From the NCBI GenBank assembly GCA_031178005.1, contig JAPSJV010000029.1:1-33273 (forward strand): a DNA stretch of 33,273 nucleotides, given 5' to 3'. The stretch is from Pseudarthrobacter sp. (GTDB lineage Bacteria; Actinomycetota; Actinomycetes; Actinomycetales; Micrococcaceae). The notes below the pieces were generated by a model. The model was given only the letters and a program-made list of their open reading frames with translations, did no database searches and was not told the DNA's origin. This document shows, one piece after another, positions 9,209-17,437 of this stretch (the first letter of the stretch is position 1; each line of letters opens with the position of its first letter). Both the position numbers and the translations under genes were made by a program.

Positions 9209-12200
9209 CTAAAAACGCGGTGGCAGCGGACTTCCGTCCAGGGAACGTTCCTCGATCAGCTTCCCGCCCAGAATACGCTCGACGGCGGCACGGCCGAACA
9301 CGCCGGACTCTTCGATGGTTTCGTCCTCGGGGTCCGGAATGTCCTGAACGTAGGGAGCAGCCACAGCGGCAGCCTGGGCAACGCGGGCACGGCCCGCCTG
9401 CGCTTCCGGACTGTTGGACAGGCGTTGGTAAAGGCTTTGCCGGCCTGACTGTGCGGGAGCTGGTTCTGCAGTTCTCGCCGGGGCATCGTCGGTTGGCGCA
9501 GGCGCCGCACCTGCCATGGCGTAGGCGGGTTCGCGTGGTTCTGTGGGATCGGAATCCAGCGATCCCCAACCGGAGTCAGGGCTTACGGCCGGAACAGACG
9601 ACGACGGTGACGGCAGTCCGGTTCCTTCAGTTGCCCCGGGTGCTGGAACGGTGCGTTCTGGCGCGGACGGAGCGGAAGTCTCCGGTGTTGCTTGCCATGC
9701 CGGGCTCGGGGAGGGATTCCCGGATTCTTTGGGTGCCTCGTCCTGTGCGGTGGCTTGTTCTTCCGCAGGCATTGCGCCGACGTTGCTGGTGGAGCCGACC
9801 TGCCACACGCCGGGGGCATGTTCCACTGCCCGGGACCAGGGGTCGTCAACTGTGGATTCCGGCACGCCGGCAGATGCCGCAGAGCCTGCGGTTGCCTGGG
9901 CGGGGCCCGCGGTGGCTGGCGCGGATGAGACGGCCGGACCGTCGGATTGCCCGGACCCTTCCGTGGAAATCGAGGAACCCGCGGGCATTCCGGCAGCGGC
10001 CGGAGCAGAACTGCTTCGGACCGGCGTAGACGGCATCCAGTCCATGGGCGGCTCTTCATCCAGCGGCGGAGCGTCCTCGTCCAGGGGGGGTCCCCAGTCG
10101 TCGTCCGAATAACTGGAGGTGCCGGATTCAGCTGCCGGGCCTGTGGGGGCCGGGCTTGCGGCGGCTTGCTGGTTCACCGAGGCGGATGAACGGGGAGCGG
10201 GCGCTGCGGCTGCCGCGGCTGCGGGAGTCGAAGCTGCCGGAACCGGAGTTGCGGGCGGAGCTTGCACGGCACTCTTTGCCGGCGCCGTAGATTCCGCGGG
10301 CGCAGCCGACGCCGGCTCCGCAGCAGATACGGACGCAGGCACAGCTGCGGCATCAGACGCGCCAGCAGGCGCTGACGGTGCGGCGGACGCCGGTGCTGCA
10401 GCGGGCGCAACTACAGCGGAAGCAGAATCTGAGCCGGACGGCACCAGACCCCAGGCTTCATCAACGGACGTCGGCCGGACGTCCGGAGTAGTTGGTGCTT
10501 TTGGGTTTGGTTCAGAGCTCGCAGGCCCGGAGCCGCCGGAACCGCCGGCGACGGCCGTGATCTGGCAGTCGATGCCCACGGTTTTGTGGATGGCCTGGCG
10601 GAGGTTTTCCGAGTGGTCGGCGCGTCCAAAGGCACCCGCCAGGCCGCTGGTGGTGAAAGCCAGCGTCAGTAGTTGGCCGTCGAATTGTGCCACCTTGGCG
10701 TTGGGCTCCACAAGAGCCCATGTGCTGCGTTTGATCTTTGACAAGGCCTGCAAGACCTCGGGCCAGGCCCGGCGCAGAACTTCAACATCCCCGCGGGCTC
10801 CGGAAGCAGCGGGTTGGGCGGGCAGTTGCGGTGCTGGAGGCTGGACCGGCGGCTGGTTCTCGGACTGTGCAGGCGCAGGTGCCCGCTCGGCTGGGGGTGC
10901 CGATGCGGCTGCGGGAGCCGGACCTGGCGGAACCGAGGCAGGCGGGACTGCCGGCTCTGCAGCGGGGCCACGTGTGGGCGGAACGTTCTGTGCGGCTGGC
11001 GCAGGGACCTTTGGTGAATCTTCACGCGGCCAGTCACTGGTGCTTACGCGCGGAGCCGTGATCTGTTCGCGCCCTTGTGCATCAGGAGCGGCGGACCCAG
11101 TGGGGACAGCAAGACCAGAGTCGGCGGGATTGGCAGCGGCAGGGGCCTGGGGTCCCGACGAAGGAGCAGAAGCTGCGGGAACCGAGGCCGATGGGGCAGG
11201 AGCTTCAGGAAGAGCAACAGCGGGAGCGTTTACCCGGCCAGCAGATGCTTCAGGAGCCGGGGATACAGCTGGAACCGGGGACGCAACCGCAGGTGCCGCA
11301 ACCGCCGTGGGTGCAGGGCCGGCGTCGGGCGTTCCCTGTGAAGGCGTGGGCAGCGCGGTGGGAGAGGAGACGTCGTTCCCGGCGTAGTTGAGGCGCCGCT
11401 CAACGCGATCAATGCGAGCCGCGATGCCCCGCTCCGTCTGTTCGGCGCTGGGCAGCAGGATCCGCGCACACAGCAGCTCAAGATGAAGCCTGGGAGACGT
11501 GGCGCCCGTCATTTCAGTCAGTGCGGTGTTGGTGACGTCCGCGGCACGGGAGAGCTCGGAAGCGCCAAGGTTGTGGGCCTGTGCCTGAAGCCTTGCGATC
11601 TGGTCCGCCGGCATTCCTCGCAGGATGACGGCGGCGCTCTCCGGCATGGCCCGGACAATGATCAGGTCCCGGAACCGCTCCAGGAGATCCTCGACGAAGC
11701 GGCGGGGATCGTGGCCGGTTTGGATGACGCGGTCCACCGCTTTGAACACGGTGGCGGAGTCGGATGCGGCGATGGCGTCAACAACGTCGTCCAGCAGGGA
11801 GGCATGCGTGTAGCCCAGCAGCGCGACCGCGAGCTCATAGTCCAGGCCGCTTGCTCCGGCGCCGGCCATCAGCTGGTCCAGCACGGAGAGAGTATCGCGA
11901 ACGGAGCCGCCGCCGGCCCGGATCACCAGGGACAGCACGCCGGGCGCTACCGGGACGTTCTCCTGCTGGCAGAGCAGTTCCAGGTAGGCCAACAGCGGCT
12001 CCGGCGGCACCAGCCGGAACGGATAGTGATGGGTGCGTGAGCGGATGGTGCCGATGACCTTGTCCGGCTCGGTGGTGGCAAAGATAAACTTGATGTGCTC
12101 CGGCGGCTCTTCAACGATCTTCAGGAGGGCATTAAAGCCGGCAGATGTGACCATGTGAGCCTCATCGATGATGAAGATCTTGTAGCGGTCCCGGACAGGG

Positions 12201-12550
12201 GCGAAGGTGGCGCGCTCGCGAAGATCACGGGCATCATCAACACCGCCATGGCTGGCAGCGTCAATCTCGATGACATCCAGGGAGCCGGAGCCGCCACGGG
12301 CCAGTTCGATGCAGCTGGGGCAGGTGCCGCACGGGGTGTCCGTGGGACCCTGGGCGCAGTTCAGGCAGCGGGCCAGGATGCGGGCGGAGGTGGTCTTGCC
12401 GCAGCCGCGCGGACCGGAAAACAGGTAAGCGTGGTTGACCCGGTTCTTCCGCAGGGCCGTCATGAGCGGCTCCGTGACATGCTCTTGCCCGATAACGTCT
12501 GCGAAGGAATCAGGACGGTATCTACGGTAAAGAGCAGTTGTTGCGGTCAC
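9209..12550 (-). CDS. dnaX: DNA polymerase III subunit gamma/tau
   Basis: Clamp-loader ATPase of 1113 residues, long even for actinobacteria. Walker A is GPRGCGKTT (46-54), the zinc ligands are C65, C74, C77 and C80, and Walker B is IIDEAH (127-132); the clamp-loader lid and collar extend to about residue 370. From about 400 to the end the protein is mostly Ala/Pro/Ser linker. One folded island near 590-665 (EVLRRAWPEVLQALSKIKRSTWALV...LTLAFTTSGLAGAF) is the tau-type domain. A conserved-looking C-terminal tail (QSLYQRLSNSPEAQAGRARVAQ... and VFGRAAVERILGGKLIEE) closes it. The start is GTG at 12550 with TAGGG upstream. No A/T-rich frameshift slip site for a gamma form was seen. The SRP RNA gene lies just upstream on the same strand. 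Confidence 0.98.
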   Translation of the reverse strand: MTATTALYRRYRPDSFADVIGQEHVTEPLMTALRKNRVNHAYLFSGPRGCGKTTSARILARCLNCAQGPTDTPCGTCPSCIELARGGSGSLDVIEIDAASHGGVDDARDLRERATFAPVRDRYKIFIIDEAHMVTSAGFNALLKIVEEPPEHIKFIFATTEPDKVIGTIRSRTHHYPFRLVPPEPLLAYLELLCQQENVPVAPGVLSLVIRAGGGSVRDTLSVLDQLMAGAGASGLDYELAVALLGYTHASLLDDVVDAIAASDSATVFKAVDRVIQTGHDPRRFVEDLLERFRDLIIVRAMPESAAVILRGMPADQIARLQAQAHNLGASELSRAADVTNTALTEMTGATSPRLHLELLCARILLPSAEQTERGIAARIDRVERRLNYAGNDVSSPTALPTPSQGTPDAGPAPTAVAAPAVASPVPAVSPAPEASAGRVNAPAVALPEAPAPSASVPAASAPSSGPQAPAAANPADSGLAVPTGSAAPDAQGREQITAPRVSTSDWPREDSPKVPAPAAQNVPPTRGPAAEPAVPPASVPPGPAPAAASAPPAERAPAPAQSENQPPVQPPAPQLPAQPAASGARGDVEVLRRAWPEVLQALSKIKRSTWALVEPNAKVAQFDGQLLTLAFTTSGLAGAFGRADHSENLRQAIHKTVGIDCQITAVAGGSGGSGPASSEPNPKAPTTPDVRPTSVDEAWGLVPSGSDSASAVVAPAAAPASAAPSAPAGASDAAAVPASVSAAEPASAAPAESTAPAKSAVQAPPATPVPAASTPAAAAAAAPAPRSSASVNQQAAASPAPTGPAAESGTSSYSDDDWGPPLDEDAPPLDEEPPMDWMPSTPVRSSSAPAAAGMPAGSSISTEGSGQSDGPAVSSAPATAGPAQATAGSAASAGVPESTVDDPWSRAVEHAPGVWQVGSTSNVGAMPAEEQATAQDEAPKESGNPSPSPAWQATPETSAPSAPERTVPAPGATEGTGLPSPSSSVPAVSPDSGWGSLDSDPTEPREPAYAMAGAAPAPTDDAPARTAEPAPAQSGRQSLYQRLSNSPEAQAGRARVAQAAAVAAPYVQDIPDPEDETIEESGVFGRAAVERILGGKLIEERSLDGSPLPPRF

Positions 12551-12606
12551 AGGAAAACCCTACCAATCCGGTGCGACAGTGTGCTGGGCTGTGGGGGAAT
12601 AGTAAA

Positions 12607-12694
12607 GACCCCCCATGCACCCGCCAGAGCCCATTTACCCTTGCTACCTTCCGGTCCTGGGGGAGTTCAACAGGATGACGCCACATGAGGGGCC
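12607..12694 (-). ncRNA. ffs: Signal recognition particle RNA (small bacterial type)
   Basis: The minus-strand transcript contains the SRP hallmark CCAGGACCGGAAGGTAGCA with the GGAA tetraloop and the asymmetric loop bound by Ffh, inside the core GTTGAACTCCCCCAGG...GGGTAAATGGG. The ends pair: GGCCCCTCATG at the 5' end with CATGGGGGGTC at the 3' end (11 pairs, some G-U), which fixes the limits to within a few bases. The length of about 88 bases fits the Alu-less small type of actinobacteria. It lies 56 bases upstream of dnaX, a known actinobacterial arrangement. A possible -10 (TAAACT) is at 12707-12702 on the minus strand. Confidence 0.95.
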
Positions 12695-12749
12695 GTCAGT
12701 AAGTTTACCTGAAGTTTGCCGCCGTCCCGAATCGGCCGGGAGGCCCCCC

Positions 12750-13073
12750 TTACCGCCAGCTCTCCACGGGCCAGCTCATAAAAGCCGGGTCCTCATAAGG
12801 GTGCGCTGAGCGCAAAGCCCGCACCACGCCGTCGAGCAGGTGCTCTTTTACTACGCACTCAATGCGATCTTCGTCGACTTCCTCGGCATTGCCCACCTGT
12901 CCCAGGAACGGGGCAGCGCCATCCTGAGGAGTGAAGCGACCCGTCCCGCGGGAGGTAAACGAGCAATGCGAGTAGTTCCCGATCCGGCCCGCTCCGGCAT
13001 CGCCGATCGCCGCCAGAACAGCCGAAGTGTGGGCGCCCGGCACGTAGATCACCAGAACATGGAGTTGAGCCAT
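12750..13073 (-). CDS. YqfO/Nif3 insert-domain-like (CutA-fold) protein
   Basis: A 107-residue stand-alone version of the PII/CutA-like domain that is inserted in YqfO-type Nif3 proteins. The diagnostic run is AAIGDAGAGRIGNYSHCSF, followed by the GTGRF.P.DGAAPF.G. segment and LRSAHPYEDPAF near the end. I used the ATG at 13073 (MAQLHVLVIYVPG); an open frame 15 codons longer begins with unlikely residues. The domain trimerises and may bind metal or a small ligand; no exact role is established for the stand-alone form. It is alone in its transcription unit, upstream of ffs. Confidence 0.88.
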   Translation of the reverse strand: MAQLHVLVIYVPGAHTSAVLAAIGDAGAGRIGNYSHCSFTSRGTGRFTPQDGAAPFLGQVGNAEEVDEDRIECVVKEHLLDGVVRALRSAHPYEDPAFMSWPVESWR

Positions 13074-13144
13074 GGCTTCATCCTGCCCGGAATTGGCACG
13101 AAAACAACAAAAATTCATTGCTAATCACCGCAGCAAGGTCGATC

Positions 13145-13282
13145 ATGGGCATGTACACCGATTGGGGCAATCCTAAGGTTGTGAGCCAAGGGGCCTGGTG
13201 GGACGGCCGGACCCAGTGGCTCAACGGTGTGCCGATGGAATGGGCGCGCATTGGGGGCGTCCATTTTGCCGTTAAGACCTGA
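13145..13282 (+). CDS. Candidate small protein, 45 codons
   Basis: An ATG at 13145 opens a 45-residue frame beginning MGMYTDWGNPKVVSQGAWWD and ending GGVHFAVKT. About 75% of its codons end in G or C and it has five Trp, no Cys and no hydrophobic helix, which is gene-like rather than random. AAGG at about 13134 could be a ribosome site (spacing about 7). It fills the space between the YqfO-like gene and tRNA-Ser, where no other gene is possible on this strand. I do not recognise the family. The regular G/W/D composition suggests a small folded beta domain or a gene remnant. Confidence 0.5.
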   Translation: MGMYTDWGNPKVVSQGAWWDGRTQWLNGVPMEWARIGGVHFAVKT

Positions 13283-13319
13283 ATGACCGAAAGGCAGGCC
13301 GAAGCGGGTCAATTGGGCG

Positions 13320-13347
13320 TTGCAGCGAAGTTCAGGTAGTCTAGTAT
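13320..13347 (+). promoter_or_regulatory. Promoter of tRNA-Ser
   Basis: TTGCAG (13320-13325) and TAGTAT (13342-13347) are spaced by 16 bases and lie 23 bases upstream of the mature tRNA 5' end, as expected for a housekeeping sigma promoter with a short leader. Confidence 0.6.
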
Positions 13348-13370
13348 CTGCTTTTGATTCAGAAGCAACT

Positions 13371-13455
13371 GGAGAATTCGCCTAGCGGCCTATGGCGCAC
13401 GCCTGGAACGCGTGTTGGGTTAACGCCCTCGGGGGTTCAAATCCCCCATTCTCCG
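13371..13455 (+). tRNA. tRNA-Ser (anticodon GGA)
   Basis: The acceptor stem GGAGAAT pairs with ATTCTCC. The D arm is GCC..GGC, the anticodon stem CACGC/GCGTG encloses CTGGAAC with anticodon GGA at 13405-13407 (codons UCC/UCU), a long variable arm follows as in class II tRNAs, and the T arm is GGGGG-TTCAAAT-CCCCC. The 3' CCA is not encoded. Confidence 0.97.
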
Positions 13456-13459
13456 CCGG

Positions 13460-13497
13460 AAAAACCCGGTCCTGACCACGGTCAGGACCGGGTTTTT
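13460..13497 (+). terminator. Terminator of tRNA-Ser
   Basis: A 17-base perfect stem (13460-13476 with 13481-13497) with loop CACG begins 5 bases after the tRNA. It ends in a run of six T and is a strong rho-independent terminator. Confidence 0.95.
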
Positions 13498-13660
13498 TGT
13501 TGTCATGGAGAGGTTGCCCCCTCCGCCGGCCCGCGACTGCGGAGCGCTGTGATTGCTATTCGCCACCCATAAAAAGGGGTTCCCAACTGCGGCCCGTTGT
13601 GGTCCCATAAGAAGGTACGTCCGCCCTTGTTTGAGGTCTCGTACCATTTGGGGAGCAATC

Positions 13661-15082
13661 TTGGCATCACACCGGGAATCCGGGTCTGGAAGGAAGCCTG
13701 CAGGCACCTTCACCGCTGCGTTACGCGCAGTGGCTCTGAGCTTCCTTGCTGTCGCCGTGGCAGTCGGATTCTCTGTTGAAAGCCCACCCAACAGCACGCG
13801 GGCCGGGACTACCGCATCCGGCGTTGTGGGTGCCACGCTTCTTCCCGTGGCCAACCCCGACTCCCATGAGGCCAGGAGCGAAGCGGGGCCGGAACCCGCA
13901 ACTGGTGCCGTCCTTCCCGTGGAAGCTGCCCCCACCGCGCTGGTGTCCTTCAACCGGACCTCCGTCAAAACAACTGCCAAGGACGGAACGCCTGAGCTCA
14001 ATGTTGCGCGGGCAGGCCTCAAGCGTCCGCCCGCAGGATTCCTGATGTCCCCGCTGGAGTCCCGGACTCCCAGTTCCCCCTATGGATTCCGGATCAGCCC
14101 CATTTCCGGGGCGGCCGGCGATTTCCACCTTGGACAGGACTTCGCGGCAGCGTGCGGGACCCGCGTGTATTCAGCCGATGCCGGCGTCGTCCGCGCAGCG
14201 GGATGGCACCCTTGGGGCGGCGGGAACCGCGTGGAGGTGGACCACGGAAACGGCCTGATAACCACGTACAACCACTTGGAAGCGATTGGCGTCAAAGCAG
14301 GGCAGTCTGTAGAAGTGGGCCAGGTGATCGCGAGGGTGGGCACCACGGGCTGGTCCACCGGATGCCACCTGCATTTCGAGACCATCTTTGACGGCCGGCA
14401 CGTGGACCCGAACCGCTGGACGCTGATCCCCATCCAGCAACTGGACCAGCTGGCAACCATCGATATGGTGGACTTCGGGACGGACCGCAACAAAGGAACC
14501 TCCACAAATTGGGCTCTTCCGGCTGCCGACCATGGCGGCCACCACGTCATCGGCGGCGAACACGAGCTTCCTGCACCTCCCTCTAACCCAAGCTGGTCGG
14601 GAGGTACTCCCGCGCCTACCGAGCCGCCGTCGCCAACGCCAGATCCAACGCCTGCTCCCACAGTCCCGGGGACGCCGACTCCAACACCCACACCGACTCC
14701 CACTCCAACTCCGACGCCGACCACCCCGCCCACAACCACTCCTACACCGACGCCCACTCCTACGCCGACGCCGACCACCCCGCCGGCCCCGGCACCTTCT
14801 CCGTCGGAGACGCTGGCGCCCGCGCCGCCACTTGAACCAACGCCAACAACCGCTCCGGCACCAGCGCCCAGCGAAACGCTCACGAGCGCGCCTGCGCCTA
14901 CTACTGCACCCGAAACCACTTCCTCTGCAACCACGACGCCCGCCACGGCTGAGCCCGTAACCACGGCGGCCGCAACAACCGATCCTGCGCCCACGGCTCC
15001 CGAGCCGGCCACGACGGAAGTGCCGAGCGCGATCCTGACCGACAGTGTGACCGCTGTCCTGGAGCAGACGCTTACGCCTTAG
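13661..15082 (+). CDS. Secreted M23 family metallopeptidase with Thr-Pro-rich C-terminal tail
   Basis: The likely start is TTG at 13661, 5 bases after GGGGAG (13650-13655), giving 473 residues; the open frame continues upstream to 13553 but looks non-coding. A hydrophobic segment (AALRAVALSFLAVAVAVGFSV, about 19-39) is a signal peptide or anchor. The LytM/M23 domain follows: GYGFR-like start, HLGQDF (His and Asp zinc ligands), then TTYNHL and the HLHFE signature. It should cut peptidoglycan cross-bridges or be an EnvC-like activator; all zinc ligands are present, so it is probably active. The last about 150 residues are (Thr-Pro)n repeats merging into Ala/Pro/Thr, probably a wall-spanning spacer. 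Nucleotide repeats of CCNACN in 14680-14790 encode it. Confidence 0.9.
   Translation: MASHRESGSGRKPAGTFTAALRAVALSFLAVAVAVGFSVESPPNSTRAGTTASGVVGATLLPVANPDSHEARSEAGPEPATGAVLPVEAAPTALVSFNRTSVKTTAKDGTPELNVARAGLKRPPAGFLMSPLESRTPSSPYGFRISPISGAAGDFHLGQDFAAACGTRVYSADAGVVRAAGWHPWGGGNRVEVDHGNGLITTYNHLEAIGVKAGQSVEVGQVIARVGTTGWSTGCHLHFETIFDGRHVDPNRWTLIPIQQLDQLATIDMVDFGTDRNKGTSTNWALPAADHGGHHVIGGEHELPAPPSNPSWSGGTPAPTEPPSPTPDPTPAPTVPGTPTPTPTPTPTPTPTPTTPPTTTPTPTPTPTPTPTTPPAPAPSPSETLAPAPPLEPTPTTAPAPAPSETLTSAPAPTTAPETTSSATTTPATAEPVTTAAATTDPAPTAPEPATTEVPSAILTDSVTAVLEQTLTP
14680..14790 (+). repeat. Degenerate tandem hexamer repeat encoding Thr-Pro
   Basis: Short CCNACN units run in tandem. A longer direct repeat, CCGACGCCGACCACCCCGCC, occurs at 14711-14730 and again at 14765-14784, which points to slippage or duplication inside the tail of the M23 peptidase gene. 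Confidence 0.8.
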
Positions 15083-15121
15083 GCTTGGGTCAGCCCTGCT
15101 AACTGACCCGAGGACTTCCCT

Positions 15122-15607
15122 GTGACTGATTTGTACTCCGTTCCGCTTACCCTCAACGATGGAAGCGAGACGAACTTCGGCAGGTTCCGGGGCCAGGTGG
15201 TCCTGGTGGTGAACGTCGCGTCGAAATGCGGCTTTACATCGCAGTACGCGGGCTTGGAAGCCTTGTATGGAAAATTCCGGGAACAGGGGTTTGAGATCCT
15301 GGGCATGCCCTGCAACCAGTTCGCAGGCCAGGAGCCAGGCACGGACCAGGAGATTGCGGAGTTCTGCCAGCTCAATTTCGGCGTCAGTTTCCCGCTCAGC
15401 AGCAAGGTGGACGTGCGGGGCAAGAACCAGCACCCGCTGTACGCGGAACTGACCCAGTTCAAGACGGGCATCCTTCCGGGCCTGGTGAAGTGGAACTTTG
15501 AGAAGTTCCTGATCAACCGGGAAGGCCGGATCGTGGCACGCTTTGCTTCAACTGTGGCGCCGGATGCGCCGGAAGTCCTCGCCGCGATCGAAGCTGAACT
15601 GGGATAA
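15122..15607 (+). CDS. Glutathione peroxidase family thiol peroxidase
   Basis: The 161-residue protein has the peroxidatic Cys36 in NVASKCGFT, the second motif GMPCNQFAGQEPG (61-73, resolving-type Cys64 and conserved Gln) and WNFEKFLI with the triad Trp. It is a Cys-type Gpx. Such bacterial enzymes reduce hydroperoxides with thioredoxin or, in actinobacteria, mycothiol-linked reductants rather than glutathione. The start is GTG at 15122 with GAGG 9 bases upstream. It lies 39 bases after the M23 gene and may share its transcript. Confidence 0.95.
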   Translation: MTDLYSVPLTLNDGSETNFGRFRGQVVLVVNVASKCGFTSQYAGLEALYGKFREQGFEILGMPCNQFAGQEPGTDQEIAEFCQLNFGVSFPLSSKVDVRGKNQHPLYAELTQFKTGILPGLVKWNFEKFLINREGRIVARFASTVAPDAPEVLAAIEAELG

Positions 15608-15668
15608 CTCCCGTTCCAGCCGGGACTCGCCGTCCCATCAGTCCTGGATCCCGCATCCCGGATACGGG

Positions 15669-15712
15669 AGCGGCAGCCGCCCGGGCGAGGATCGTCGCCC
15701 GGAGCAGCCGCT
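15669..15712. terminator. Hairpin between convergent genes
   Basis: CCGGGCGA (15681-15688) pairs with TCGCCCGG (15695-15702), and further out AGCGGC (15669-15674) pairs with GCCGCT (15707-15712) across an internal loop. It lies between the Gpx and Stealth genes, which converge. There is no U-tract. Confidence 0.5.
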
Positions 15713-15751
15713 GAAAAGGCAGGTAACACGGCCAAGGCGAACAGGAACGGC

Positions 15752-17245
15752 TTAACGTTCCCAGGGTGCCTTGATGGGGAAGTACTGTTCCAGGAAGTCT
15801 GTGACCAGCTTGGCCCGCTCCTCCGCCGGGACCTCCGGGAAGCTGCCGTCGTTGAGGCAGAAGAAGTCCATGTGCCGTTTGCGCAGAAGTTTGGGCAGGT
15901 AGTTCAGCCCGGATCGCATGGTGGTATCCACGTAGCGCACCTTGGCTGCGGTCTGGGTGACAGCCTGCCCGGTCAGCAGCGCATAGTAGTGGTAGAAGGA
16001 GTTGGTGACGGAGATGTTGTCCGCTGCCCGGAACCGACTGGCCGCAGTCTTGCGGAATTCCTCCGGGAACTCCTCTTCCATCTGCGCTGTGACGCTGCGG
16101 CGAAGCGGCGCCGCAGAGTGCTCCAGATGGCGAGTGGTGATGCGTCCGAACCGGTCCCACAGCAGCTTCCGGTTGACGCGGGCAGCGTTCTCGAAACCAC
16201 TGCGTTCGACGGCGTTGTCCCCGAGGCCGATCCTGGTCTCGGCTTCAACGAACTTGGTGATGCCACCGGGTGTGAAGAACATGTCCGGGCCTACCGGCCG
16301 GCCGAAGAACATGTCGTCATTGGAATACAGGTAGTGCTCCGACAGGCCCTCGATGTGGTGCAGCTGCGATTCCACGGCCTGCGAGTTGTGGGTCGGCAGC
16401 ACGGACGGGTCACTGAAGAATTCCTCGCTGCGCACGATGGTGACGGACGGGTGGTCTGACACCAGCCACTCCGGCGCGGGGGAGTCTGTGGCGATGAAGA
16501 TCCGGCGCACCCACGGTGCAAACATGTAAACGGAGCGTAGCGCGTACTTCAGTTCGTTGATCTGGCGGAACCGGGCTTCATGGTCGTCGCCTTCGCCCAG
16601 CACAACGTCCTTCATCTGCGATCGGCGGGCCGCGATGTATTCGGGTGAGCTGCCATCTACCCAGGAGAACACCATGTCGACGTCGAAGCTGATGTCGCTT
16701 GCGTGGTCCGCGAACATGTTCTCAATGGTGGGCCAGGTATGACCGTACCGCTCCACGGTCCCGCGGACGGCGTCCTGGGAGCGCATGGTGCGCCTGGTCA
16801 AGGAGTTCTCAATGGGCAGCGTCACTTCATCGCGCTCGAAGCTCCACAGTTCCAGCTGCACACCCGCAGAGGAACCGAACTCGAAGCCGCCGTTGGGTTC
16901 CACCCTGGGCCGGTAGAGGCGGAAGATGCGTGCCTGCCGGTTGGGGGACAGTTCGCCGTCAGCAACCAGTACAGAGGACTTCTTCTTGGCGTCAACGGTC
17001 ATCGAGTACACGGGCTCGTCACGGCAGGCTTCCACCAGGGCGGCCCGCAGTGCTTTGCGGTCCTTCCAGTCCAGGGCAATGACCGGACGGTCGTTGTTGC
17101 CGCGCACCAGCAAATAGTCCAGGCCGGCCGCAGCCAGGACACCGCGGATGAACAGCAGGTCCTCCACCATGGCCTGGTATGGCGTCCGGTTGACGTTAAT
17201 GACGGCGTAGCGGCCCTTGTGGCGGACGATGTCCGGGCGGTTCAA
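15752..17245 (-). CDS. Stealth family sugar-1-phosphate transferase
   Basis: Stealth proteins transfer hexose- or GlcNAc-1-phosphate in making phosphodiester-linked polysaccharides (capsule or wall polymers). From the TTG at 17245 the product is 497 residues. CR1 is FDVDMVFSWVDGSSPEY (188-204). CR2 includes INELKYALRSVYMFAPWVRR and HNSQAVESQLHHIEGL...YSNDDMFFG. CR3 covers NRKLLWDRFGRITTRHLEHS, and CR4 is near the C-terminus (KRHMDFFCLNDGSF). The TTG has no good ribosome site. The frame stays open upstream to the HAD gene stop, and GGAG followed after 6 bases by ATC at 17350 looks like a true start region with a non-ATG codon. The HAD phosphatase gene precedes it on the same strand and may supply or recycle the sugar phosphate. 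Confidence 0.92.
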   Translation of the reverse strand: MNRPDIVRHKGRYAVINVNRTPYQAMVEDLLFIRGVLAAAGLDYLLVRGNNDRPVIALDWKDRKALRAALVEACRDEPVYSMTVDAKKKSSVLVADGELSPNRQARIFRLYRPRVEPNGGFEFGSSAGVQLELWSFERDEVTLPIENSLTRRTMRSQDAVRGTVERYGHTWPTIENMFADHASDISFDVDMVFSWVDGSSPEYIAARRSQMKDVVLGEGDDHEARFRQINELKYALRSVYMFAPWVRRIFIATDSPAPEWLVSDHPSVTIVRSEEFFSDPSVLPTHNSQAVESQLHHIEGLSEHYLYSNDDMFFGRPVGPDMFFTPGGITKFVEAETRIGLGDNAVERSGFENAARVNRKLLWDRFGRITTRHLEHSAAPLRRSVTAQMEEEFPEEFRKTAASRFRAADNISVTNSFYHYYALLTGQAVTQTAAKVRYVDTTMRSGLNYLPKLLRKRHMDFFCLNDGSFPEVPAEERAKLVTDFLEQYFPIKAPWER

Positions 17246-17437
17246 CAGCCGTTCGACAGCTGCCGGCGACGTTACTTCAACATGGCTGCGCGGGTCTACC
17301 GCTGCCTGTCCGCCATAGTAAACGTCGTCCTGGATGGTTAGCTCTGTGATGGTTTTCTCCGTGCGGTTTATGTAAGTGGTCTTATCAGAATGATAAACCC
17401 GGCCACAAAACCGGACCCAGCGGCAAAGTCTCCCCGG

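Noticed and set aside
10119..11387. Long plus-strand open frame (422 codons) opposite dnaX
   Set aside because: It is Ala/Gly-rich shadow of the Ala/Pro/Ser linker of dnaX in GC-rich DNA; no motif or ribosome site.
13371..13497. tRNA-Ser as an integration site for a mobile element
   Set aside because: No integrase, no repeat of the tRNA 3' end nearby, and the flanking genes look like ordinary chromosome.
14680..14790. Short regular repeats suggesting a CRISPR array
   Set aside because: Units are degenerate hexamers inside a coding frame with no unique spacers.
14171..15433. Minus-strand open frame opposite the M23 peptidase and Gpx
   Set aside because: Arg/Gly repeats mirror the Thr-Pro repeat; covers two well-supported genes.
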